A DNA stretch of 64,000 nt. It comes from Prunus persica (taxonomy: Eukaryota; Streptophyta; Magnoliopsida; Rosales; Rosaceae). Each line of letters begins with the position of its first letter. Within the stretch, counting starts at the first letter, position 1. The position numbers and the translations under genes are program-made. The notes beneath the pieces are model-generated. The model had not been told where the DNA came from. It made no database searches and saw nothing but the letters and a program-made list of their open reading frames with translations. Of the stretch, positions 1-9,531 are shown piece after piece. The stretch spans positions 5,555,789 to 5,619,788 of the forward strand of contig NC_034015.1 of assembly GCF_000346465.2 (NCBI RefSeq). Direction: 5' to 3'.

Positions 1-666
1 GATTTCGTAACCCTTGGGATCTCAGAAAAATCTGATTATGTCGGCGGTTTTCTATATAAACCGTCGTGGTTATTTCAATTCTTGTCATTAAGTAGATCTA
101 CCGACGTAGGATAAGAAAATCAAAGAAAAAAATTGTTAACAAAAATTCTTATTAAGACGACGTATAAAATGAATAAATACAACGTTGAATTTTATAGTAC
201 GATTTAAAGATAACGTCGTAGAACTATACGAGAATGACGTCGATATATTTATATTTTTCGTCGTTGTACATTAATTTAATACGGCGATATTTTGTATTTT
301 AAAGCCTTGGATTTGTTTGTAATTATACGGCGTCTTATACGAAAACCTCGTCGTGTTATTTTATGAGTAAAAACGGCGGCTTTTATTGAAATCGTCGTCT
401 TTACTTTCTACGTCGGTCGATTCATAACTTCTGCCGTTCTTTGTTGGTTTTGATTTTACACTGCCGAAATCTGTTTCAAATAGACGTCGGTTGTTTAATT
501 AGGTACGTCGTTGTTTTTGAACAGCCATTTGAATCTCCATTTTTAGTTGTCTAAGGTGGTATTACACGACGGTGTTTTTAGAACCGTCGTCTTTTTAAAA
601 ACCACGACGGTTTTCACCTAGACCGTCGTTGTTTTCTGGTCGTCTTTTTCACTTTTTGTAGTGGTG
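1..666 (-). mobile_element. Terminus of an inverted CACTA element (partial)
   Basis: This stretch is the reverse complement of the first 690 bases or so of CACTA copy 1 (1479-2166), with small differences. It ends at 666 in TTGTAGTGGTG, matching the inverted end of the family. It is therefore the left-type terminus of a further family member lying to the left in inverted orientation; the rest is outside the window. ACGACGG/CCGTCGT words are frequent. Homology to copy 1 runs right up to base 1, so the element continues beyond the window. No coding sequence is visible here. Confidence 0.8.
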
Positions 667-733
667 AATTATCACCCATGATTGCAATAGAAACTCAACA
701 GATCAGGGCAGAGTATACAACGAAACACAACAG

Positions 734-835
734 AGGCACAAATACGGCAGATGCACGAAGACAGGCACGAACACAGCAGAGTACACAGCGGAACACAGCA
801 AAAGGCACAAATACGGCAGATGCACGAAGACAGGA
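734..835. repeat. Short tandem repeat, period about 69 bp
   Basis: The string AGGCACAAATACGGCAGATG recurs at 734 and 803, giving one and a half units of about 69 bp. Degenerate CACGAACACAGCAG-like words continue to about 900. Confidence 0.65.
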
Positions 836-972
836 ATGGCGCAAACACAGTAGAGGCACGAACACTACAACACAACACACAAACCCAGGAGGGCACACAC
901 GGCATAGGTAGAGAAAAAAAAATATGGGGATAGAACACGGGTGGGCACAGCACACAGGTCACTAGAAAAACC

Positions 973-985
973 TGGCTCTGATACC
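973..985 (-). other. Primer-binding-site-like sequence of an LTR retrotransposon fragment
   Basis: On the minus strand this reads TGGTATCAGAGCC, the usual complement of initiator tRNA-Met used by Ty1/copia elements and TRIMs. An LTR end would lie just to its right, but I could not find a clean CA terminus, so the element is taken as degraded. Confidence 0.45.
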
Positions 986-1478
986 AAGTCAAACAATATG
1001 GGTAAAATATTTTTCAGGTTGTATTTCATTCTCCAAAAGAAGATATTTATAGTACAAGGATGTAAACCTAGTAAGGTCAAACTAGGAAACAAGATAAAAA
1101 CCTAATTACACAATATCTGTACAAAAAGGAAAGAAATATAATCCTAATAAACTAGGAAATAAATATCCTAATTAAATTAGGATCTCGCTAACACATGCTT
1201 TACTGTGGTTGCATTGAATAAATGAAAATTATTACCCCTTAGGAAGCCAGATTTCAAATTCAGCGAAGCCACAGCTTTTCCATAGGAAGACTACCGACAG
1301 TTGAATAGCTATCATGAGGTTTGTTCAATTTTCTGCATAAAGTAGTTTACCGTTTCATAATTCTCTTCTCAGCTTAGGTCACTTTACAAGTTTAAAGTAG
1401 AAACCATATATCCATTTTATGTGTTCCATTACATATTTGCTGCCCAAGACACACAATGAGCATGCCAAGATAGCAAAT

Positions 1479-2460
1479 TACTACTACAAAAAGTGAAAAA
1501 GACGACCAGAAAACAACGACGGTCTAAGTGAAAACCGTCGTGGTTTATAAAAAGACGACGGTTCTAAAAACACCGTCGTGTAATACAACCTTAGACAACT
1601 AAAAAATGGAGATTCAAATGGCTGTTCAAAAACAACGACGTACATAATTAAACAACCGACGTCTATTTGAAACAGATTTCCGCAGTGTAAAATCAATGCC
1701 AACAAAGAACGGCAGAAGTTATGAATCGACCGACGTAGAAAGTAAAGACGACGATTTCAATAAAAACTGCCGTTTTTACTCATAAAATAACACGACGAGG
1801 TTTTCGTATAAGACGCCGTATAATTACAAACAAATCCACGGCTTTAAAATACAAAATATCGCCGTATTAAATTAATTTACAACGACGGAAAATATAAATA
1901 TATCGACGTCATTCTCGTATAGTTCTACGACGTTATCTTTAAATCGTACAATAAAATGTAACGTCGTATTTATTCATTTTATACGTCGTACCTTTAATTT
2001 TAACGGTCGTCTAAATAAGAATTTTTGTTAACAATTTTTTTCTTTGATTTTCTTATCCTACGTCGGTAGATCTACTTAATGACAAGAATTGAAATAACCA
2101 CGACGGTTTATATAGAACACCGCCGACATAATCAGATTTGTCTGAGATCCCAAGGGTTACGAAATCTTACCAGATGGAACTCTGTTCCACATCATAATCT
2201 TAACAGATGACACAGATTTGCAAATATTGCGTCGTGTTAGTTTACAAATTCTAGAACATTAATTTCCCTCATTTTAAATTTCCTCGGGAAAGAAAAATCT
2301 ATTTATCACGCTTTGGAATTGAAAACTAAAACTGAAAGAATACGGGAAAAAAAACTCTATTTATAATTTAAAAATAAAATCCACGTCGGTTGTAGTACAC
2401 TTAACGACGTTTAACAAAATAATCTACGTCGGTAATTATAAATCTACCGCCATCTTAACT
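1479..2460 (+). repeat. Left terminal and subterminal region of CACTA copy 1
   Basis: The terminal inverted repeat is followed by closely spaced ACGACGG, CCGTCGT and TACGTCG words in both orientations. In En/Spm the subterminal region carries many short binding sites for the element-encoded TNPA protein; these words are the likely counterpart here, by inference. No ORF of substance is present. The same sequence starts copy 2 and, inverted, ends at 666. Confidence 0.75.
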
Positions 2461-2565
2461 TAATATAGACGACGAGAAAAGACGACGGTAGAACAGAAAA
2501 CCGCCGTTGTTTCAGTTTCTTTAACATATCTTTCTGCAGGACTTGTATAGTTCAAAGCATTGACA

Positions 2566-2920
2566 ATGTCTTCATCATATCTCCCAGAAACTACTGATTC
2601 TTTATCGCATTCTTGAAACCCATCTTCTTCTTCTGAAGCTCTACGGATAAAGGAAGAGGCTATCACAAATCCGACGGATCTTCTTAGGCAAGAAAATCAA
2701 GCAGAGGATCAGGCACATCTGATCTTCAGATTTCCCTGAGAAGCGAACTTTCCTTCGACAGCGAGTGGAGGCCAGGCTTGCATCTCTTTTGATGGAAAGC
2801 AAGGAGTATTCAGAAGCACTAAGTGTCCTATCAGGCTTGATCAAGGAAGTGAGAAGGCTAGTTGACAAGCTTCTTCTTGTGGACATATATTTGATGCGAG
2901 TAAGCTCAATTTCTCTTTGA
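2566..2920 (+). pseudogene. RPN6: Captured fragment of 26S proteasome subunit RPN6 (PSMD11)
   Basis: From an ATG at 2566 the frame reads MSSSYLPETTDSL, then stops at 2614-2616, and continues through ALRIKEEAIT and DLLRQENQAED. In the next frame from about 2735 it reads EKRTFLRQRVEARLASLL, MESKEYSEALSVLSGLIKEV and KLLLVDIYL. This follows plant RPN6, the lid subunit that clamps base to lid, as I recall its N-terminal region. The stretch between the two blocks (ending near WTR in the host protein) is missing, so at least two separated exonic pieces were joined. One in-frame stop and one frame change make it non-coding. The plus strand has the host frame; the long minus-strand frame over it is a shadow. 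Confidence 0.85.
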
Positions 2921-3759
2921 GAAAACATCCAAATTATTGTCTTTGAGACATGAGAGACTGAGAGAGGAAGAACTTGGAACCTTAAATGTAAACCGAAAAT
3001 GAATGAAAGCGATAAATTTATAGAATAAATTTTTAAAACCAACGGCGGTCCTTACAAAAAAACCGCCGTTTAAATTGTAAAATCAACGTCGGTATGATCG
3101 ACGTATTATTACAGAAATCACGTCGGTAAATAGAAAAACGACGTGTTAATATCTACATGACGCGAGTTATTACTTATGTACTTTAATTTTGAGTTTACTA
3201 CGACGGTACCTACAAACTACTGTCGTATTTATTTACCACGTCCGAAGTTAAATGTACCGTCGTATTTTGTAATTTATACGTCGTAGTTATATGTAACCGC
3301 CGTATTATTTTTTTGAAATGGTTTTATATGTAAGCAACTTTTCGTCTACTTGACTTACACATTAGTTGTTTTTATATTCTTATTTTATTTAAATCTGTCA
3401 TCCAAAAAAGAAATTTTACATATTGCAGAATATTAATTTCCTTCGTTTTAAATTTCCTCCGGAAAAAAAACTCTATTTATAACGCACTGTAATTGAAAAA
3501 TAAACTGAAAGGTCACGGGAAAAAAAATTCTATTCATAATTTAAAAATTAAAATCCACGTCGGTTATATTAAACCTAACGACGTTAAATGAAATGATTCC
3601 ACGTCGAACGAAAAATATTGCGTCGTGTTAGTTAAAAACGACGTAGTTAAATGTAACCGCCGTATTATTTTTTTGAAATGGTTTTATATGTAAGCAACTT
3701 TTCGACTTACACATGCACTGTTTCCAAACCTGATTAAAAATTTCAATCTCCCAGAGAAA
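2921..3759. repeat. CGTCG-rich non-coding region of copy 1
   Basis: No gene is seen. Words such as CCGTCGT, ACGTCGG and CCGCCGT recur in both orientations. One AT-rich segment with a CGCCGTATTATTTTTTTGAA core is present twice (around 3297 and 3656), showing a local duplication of about 360 bp. Confidence 0.6.
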
Positions 3760-3893
3760 CCTTTTCGTCTTTTTTCCTTGTCAGAGCATTGTCAGAGTTT
3801 CTCATCGTCTTCCTCTCGTCTTCTTCGTCGTCTCTGAACTTAAACATCGATCATCTTCCTCTTGCTTTCATTGCACGCAAAAGGTAAGCTTTC
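3760..3893 (+). other. Probable 5' untranslated exon of the Transposase_24/C48 gene
   Basis: A pyrimidine-rich stretch with TCGTCTTC words ends in CGCAAAAG followed by GTAAGC, a good splice donor. The same segment precedes the corresponding gene in copy 2 (ending 30233). Acceptor-like TTGCAG sites lie just ahead of 4171 and at the start of the coding exon near 4558. The exact transcript start is unknown. Confidence 0.5.
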
Positions 3894-4570
3894 ATTTTCA
3901 CTATTTTGGTTACTGTTTTGCATGCTCATACGTTTTTTGTTTGAAAAATCTTTTTACCTTTTTTCTGGCCAAAATCATTTTACTTCTTTCCAAGTTTGAT
4001 AAAATATACAGACAAAGAGAGAAAGTTTCCAACTTTGAAGACAACTACATCAACTAAATAAGACGACGGTAGACCACGACGGTTCGTCAGTTGTTCTAGC
4101 GTCGTCTGAAAATTGACAAAGTTGTTTTTAAAATAATAGTCTTTTTTTATATGCTTGTTTAATTGCAGGTTTGATTTCGCTGAACAATGGTTTTTGTTTT
4201 TCCCTTATTTGATAAAATATAAAGAAAAAGAAACTAGGGTTGGTATCTAATATAGACGACAAAATATCTTATTGTTTTACGTCGTGTGAATGTTAATACC
4301 ACGACGGTGTATTACTATTGACGTCGTATGAACATAAATACCACGACGTTATATAAATAATAGTTTTACCACGACGGTGTATTACTATTGACGTCGTGTG
4401 AACATATATACCACGACGTTATATAAATAATGGTTTTAAACATTTATTACGTCTGAGATTATTTCATTGCGTCGTCTAAAATCATATCATACGTCGTATT
4501 TTTTTAATACCGTCGTTTGTGTTCTTAATGTTTTCCTGAAATATTTTCACTTGCAGTTTTGTCTGTTAAA

Positions 4571-7500
4571 ATGGTTTCTCAACAACAAACTAAGGATTCT
4601 GGCTCCAAGAAGCTTGGAATGGTAGCTCCTCAAGACAAGTCTTCGAAGAAGATGAAGTTTGCTTCATCATCTGCTGAGACAGAACCAACCAGCCAGACAA
4701 CAATCTCTGATGATTCAAAGACTGGTCGAGGTATGAGCACAATGCCTCGTGTTGTGAAGAGAAAGCTTCAGAAACTGAGGCCAATTGTTGAGTACAATAA
4801 AAGGGGGAAAGGTGTTGGCCAAGCACATATTGAGATGCAGTCGTATATTGGTGTGTTGGCACGCTCCAGGATCCCACTTGTGGACAAGAAATGGTCCCAA
4901 ATCCCCAAGGATATAAAGGAGCAGATTTGGGAAGCAGTTGACATGGCTTTTGTCGTAGGCCAAGGGGGCAAGACCTCTGTTTTAGCTTCTGCTTCCAAGA
5001 AATGGAAGGATTTCAAGTCTACACTAACGAGGCATTATATCCTTCCATACACCAATGACAGGGAGAAATTAAGCCAACCCCCTGAAACATATAAATTCAT
5101 AGAGAAAGCACAATGGGATGCCTTTGTAGCTTCAAGGCTATCCAAAGATTTTGAGTCTGTGCATTCTCAACATGCACAGATTAGGGAAAAACTCGAGTAC
5201 AATCATCGATTGTCTCGAAAAGGATATGCTGGATTGGAGGATCAATTGGAGGAAACCATGCCTGGGGTAGAAATTGATCGATCTACCTTATGGAAGAGAG
5301 CTAGACAGGACAAACATGGTAACATCCCTGATCCAAAGGTGGCAGAGAAAGCAAAATTAATTGTAAGCCTACTATCACTCTGTTTTAAATTTTTATTAAA
5401 CTGTGAATTATTCTTATTACGTCGTATGTTATATTTTTCGTCGTGTGAATGATATTACCACGTCGAAAAGTTTTTAAAAACGTCGTTAAAGGTCTAAATA
5501 GGAATCACTACTAATTTTCTGTAATTATAGCATAAGACGTCGGTGGTTCATTTTCGCGTCGTTTGAATGATATTACCACGTCGAAACTTTTTTAAAAACA
5601 TCGTTAACGGTCTAAATAGGAATCACTACTCTGTTTTCTTTAATTATAGCATAAGACGTCGGTTGTTTATTCATTTCGTCGTTTTAAATAAATAACCACG
5701 TCGGTATAACTACCGTCGTGATAAGTTATAATAACGTCGGTTTATACGTTATTGCATCGTGTGAAATTATATAATACGTCGTTTGTACATAAATAACCGT
5801 CGTGTGTTTTTTTGTTTATCTTTTTTTAGGATGAATTGCAGAAACAAGTCTCGGAAGGCAAAGTCAGAGTAGATGGCAGCAATGATGTGCTGACCATGGC
5901 TTTGGGCCCCGAGCATCCAGGCAGAGTGAGGGGAGTTGGTGCTGGTGTTTTCCCAAGGCAATATTTCAATTTGCCCAAACCACAGAGGGTGAGCTTTGAC
6001 GACCGTTTGAAGGACAGTTTAAGAGTTCTCCTTCAAGAAGAGACTAAAAAGATGGAGGCTAAGGCAAGGGAAGAGGCCTTAAGGATGGAGGCTAGGACAA
6101 AACAATTGGTAGAGGCTGAGAGGGAGCATTTCCTGAGTCAGCTTTCCCAATTAATTCCCAATTTTGATCCAAGCATGCTTAAACCAAGAATTAGCCAAAG
6201 CCCCAAAAATCCAATGTCTGACAAAGCTAGCTGCTTTGGAGGTGATGTGAGATCCCTACATTTGGAGGATGATACTGCCAAAATGGGGAAACATCAGCCA
6301 GATGAAGAGAAGGAAGAAGAAAAAAGAGATGAAGAGAAGGAAGAAGAAAAGGAGAAAGAAGATGAAGAAAAGCATGACGACAAGGTATGTTCACATAACT
6401 TTGCCTTTTTTATTTGTTTTTCAAAATTTCAGACGTCGATATTTTTATTTAATCCGTCGTTTGTTTAAAACTTAGACGGCGGACTTTTTTTAAGACGTAA
6501 TAAAATATTTAAACGACGGTTTTTGCACCGTCGTTTAAATGGTTTCAGACGACGCTTTATTCATAAAACCGTCGTCTTTATTGAATTACCACGACAGTTT
6601 TTTTACCGTCGTTTAAATACTTTTAAGACGACATTTTATTCCTTAAACCGTCGTCTTTATTGAATTACCACGTCATTTTTTTTATTTCTTTAAACAGGTT
6701 ATTGAAGTTGGTGCTTATTCAAATATGGAGGCGCCATCTTCTTTAAAAACCCTTTGTCGTTTTGTGGAAACGACACTCCTGCCTGAGGATAAGACACTCC
6801 AATTTACAATTGATAAGGAGGTGTTTGGTGGTGAGCGCGATACCTTCCTCCTGCCTAAAGATATTACACAATTTGCAGGCANNNNNNNNNNNNNNNNNNN
6901 NNNNNNNNNNNNNNNNNNNNNNNNNNNNNNNNNNNNNNNNNNNNNNNNNNNNNNNNNNNNNNNNNNNNNNNNNNNNNNNNNTGGAGCTACTGTATGGCTG
7001 TATATATGAGGTTTGTACTTCTAAAATAATACTCGTTGGTTTATATATTGCGTCGTCTTAACTAACTAACCACGTCGTCTTAACTAACTACCGTCGTGAT
7101 AAATATATTATAACGTCCTCATCTATTTCAGTACGTCGTGTGAAATATTATAATACGTCGTTTTTTTATACATAACCGTCGTGTTTGTTTGTGCTGACTT
7201 GTTTATATTATTTTATGTATTTAGGTACTTACACGATGTTTTGAAACAAGCCAATATGTGCAGCATGGTTGGCTTTATCGACCCTGCTATAGTTAGTGCC
7301 AACTCTGGCACAATAACTGAAAGATCACGACTGGTAGCAGCTCGACTTCAGAAGACAGACGGTGAACAGATTTTCATGATGCCTTACAATCCAGGGTTAG
7401 TCTCCTTAGGATTTTGTTTTTATGATTTTCAATAAATGACAGCTTATAAACTAACCACGTCGGTGTTTTATTTTATTTAGTCGTTTGAAACTACTAACCA

Positions 7501-8184
7501 CGTCGGTATTTATTTATCGTCGTGATAAATATATAATGTCGTCGTTATCTACTTTATTTCGTCGTGTGAAATACTATAATACGTCGTTTTTGTAAATAAC
7601 CGTCGTTTTTATATTAATTTTGTGCAGCCGTCATTGGATCTTGTTGATTGTAAGAGCAAAGAAGGAGACCGTCTATTTTCTGGATCCTCTGCCAGGTCAT
7701 CGTGTGGTCGACGAAGAGGCGAAAAACATCGTGAACAGTGCTTTAAAAATATATAATACCCACATAGCCCGAGCAGGACGTAAAAATGTAATTTGGAAAA
7801 CTCTCTCAGGCACACCAAAGCAACCCAGCAATGTCGAATGCGGGTATTATGTGATGCGCTTCATGAGGGACATCATCATGGATCCTTCCTTGGGGTTTGA
7901 GAATAAGGTAAGAAGAAATTACCTTCATACATTTCACGTCGTTTTTTGTATTATCAACGACGGTCATGTAAAATTAACGTCGTTGAATGGATATACTACG
8001 TCGGTTATGAAAAATATCGTCGTCTGTGATTGAATTTCTTTTTATTTATAAACCCTAATAGTCATTGTTTATGCAGTATGCCAAGGGAAACCAGGAAGCT
8101 TCATACCCCCAAGAAGCCATTGATGAAGTCCGGAATGAATGGGCAGAGTTTGTTTTCCAAATTATTAAACAGGGCAATTATTGA
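4571..8184 (+). CDS. Transposase_24 / C48 cysteine protease fusion gene, copy 1 (interrupted by assembly gap)
   Basis: Spliced gene with exons at 4571-5362, 5830-6384, 6698-7010 (containing 100 N), 7225-7395, 7628-7907 and 8077-8184; all introns are GT-AG and phases agree with copy 2. Exon 1 carries a Transposase_24 (Ptta/En/Spm) region, with KKWKDFKSTLTRHYILPY and a conserved KAQWDAFVASRLS. Exon 2 is a charged coiled-coil ending in long E/K runs. The last exons form a C48 (Ulp1-like) protease with His in RHWILLIV, Asp in FLDPL and Cys in NVECGYYVMRF. ATG at 4571 is preferred because it directly follows a TTGCAG acceptor. Such fusions are known from plant CACTA elements; the role of the protease domain is unproven, deSUMOylation being only a family-based guess. 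The gap prevents calling it intact. Confidence 0.8.
6882..6981. other. Assembly gap (100 N)
   Basis: Exactly 100 N inside exon 3 of the protease fusion gene. The sister exon in copy 2 (33371-33594) is only 224 bp, while the sequenced parts here add up to 213 bp, so the true missing piece is probably about 11 bp. Confidence 0.95.
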
Positions 8185-8580
8185 ACACTTGATATTTATG
8201 TATAATGTACAAATTTTCTCTATAATATGTAATGTAAAAATTTGTTGAGGTTTTCTTAAATTAAAAAAAAAACAAACATACAAATTGCTTAACCGACGTG
8301 TAATACTTTTCCAACGACCTAATAAAGTCAAAAACCGTCGTATTTTGTTGTTTCGTGTTTTAAACAAATACGACGTAAAAATATAGTTAGACGACGTTCT
8401 TTGAACAATTGAGTCGTTTATGGTTTACAACATCTTCAATTTCTTAAGGGTTCAGGGTATCATCGACGACGTTTATGTAACGACAGCGGTTAAGTCGTGG
8501 AATATATATTTTACGTCGTATAGTTAAATAGCCGCCATGGTTTCTCATTTTAACGACGTCATTTTAACGACTTAGTAGTC
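8185..8580. other. Non-coding CGTCG-rich region after the fusion gene
   Basis: 3' flank of the protease gene. No gene is seen. ACGACGT, CCGTCGT and TACGTCG words continue up to the second assembly gap. Confidence 0.6.
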
Positions 8581-8680
8581 NNNNNNNNNNNNNNNNNNNN
8601 NNNNNNNNNNNNNNNNNNNNNNNNNNNNNNNNNNNNNNNNNNNNNNNNNNNNNNNNNNNNNNNNNNNNNNNNNNNNNNNN
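8581..8680. other. Assembly gap (100 N)
   Basis: A second run of exactly 100 N, typical of a scaffold gap of unknown size. Copy 2 has about 1 kb of CGTCG-rich DNA at the equivalent place (roughly 35150-36130) and no B3 sequence. Confidence 0.95.
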
Positions 8681-8961
8681 CTTTGCTCAACCAACATTGT
8701 AAAACTTATCAATTCAGGCGTGGTTGGATGGACGTTGTGCGTGACAATCATTTGGAAGTTGGTGATCTGTGTCTTTTTGTGTTGATTTCCAGCAAAAGTA
8801 CACCTTTATTTGATCTTGTCATTTTCCGCTCTGGAGAAGGTGCAAAGTGCACCAATGATGGGGAGCAAATAGTACCTACGAAGGAAGAAACTGATAATGA
8901 AGATGGAGATTCGAGTGATGATTCTAGTAACGATTCGAGTTATATTAGGTTGTTTTGTTAA
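8681..8961 (+). pseudogene. B3 DNA-binding domain gene fragment carried by CACTA copy 1
   Basis: Immediately after the gap an open frame reads RRGWMDVVRDNHLEVGDLCL then DLVIFRSGEG and an acidic serine-rich tail. The order W-x-x-V-V-R-D-N-x-L-x-x-G-D-x-C-x-F followed by an IFR strand is the C-terminal half of a plant B3 domain, closest in style to REM proteins (by recognition only). The frame is open at the gap edge, so the 5' part is unsequenced or absent. The frame ends at 8961 just where homology to copy 2 resumes. Copy 2 lacks this piece, so either copy 1 captured it later or the scaffold was joined wrongly. Confidence 0.65.
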
Positions 8962-9531
8962 AGGGTTTTATGTGTATGCTTTGCGATCTGTTAATAATGT
9001 GCTTATAGGTATGGGTTCATGGATTTTCTGTTTAATGGGTTCATGGATTACATTATCTGTTATGTTGAATTGGGAATGGATTTAATTTTGTCGTATCTTT
9101 TAATCACCCTATGTTATGTTGAATTGGGAATGGATTTATTGTTTTCATGCTTGGTTTCATGTATATGTTGGTTTCTTGCTTGGTTTCATATATATGTTGT
9201 GTTCTTAATGGGTTTTGTGTTCTTGAAAATAAACTGAGACACGACGAATTTTAAGGCTTACGACGACGATTACACGACGGTTTTTTTAAACTACCGTCGT
9301 TGTATTACTTATACACGACGGTTTTTTCATAAACCGTCGTTTGTATTACTTATAATAGACGACGTCTGTTGAAAATCCGTCGTCTATATATGCCAAATAC
9401 GTCTGTTTTTGTTTAAAACCCGTCGTCTCTGTTGTGTATTACTTGCGATTAGATCATTGTATAATCTGCTATAGTGATGGTCATTGCCTGTATTTTCACT
9501 TTATTATAGATAATAGGTTATAGTGTCGGAG
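8962..9531. other. Non-coding region upstream of the copy 1 transposase gene
   Basis: Contains a near-duplicate of GTTATGTTGAATTGGGAATG at about 9059 and 9114, and hairpin-like pairs of ACGACGGTTTTTT with CCGTCGT around 9275-9340. The short frames here are repetitive and I do not consider them genes. Collinear with 36140-36725 in copy 2. Confidence 0.5.

Larger units (their letters stand above)
667..1478. other. Spacer between two inverted CACTA ends, with retrotransposon debris
   Basis: No gene is supported. A small tandem repeat lies at about 734-835, and on the minus strand there is a primer-binding-site-like word at 973-985. The rest is AT-rich and unrecognised. The open frames here on both strands are by-products of the repeat and are not conserved-looking. 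The spacer begins and ends with AAT beside the two element ends. Confidence 0.5.

Noticed and set aside
672..992. Several overlapping ORFs on both strands
   Set aside because: They fall on a low-complexity tandem repeat and show no domain.
2641..3042. 133-residue minus-strand ORF (and its twin at 29318-29563)
   Set aside because: It is the antisense of the captured RPN6 fragment; the plus strand carries the recognisable protein.
9019..9237. Hydrophobic ORF (MDFLFNGFMDYIICYVELGM), also at 36214-36432
   Set aside because: It is built from a tandem duplication in the non-coding region before the transposase; no start context or domain supports it.
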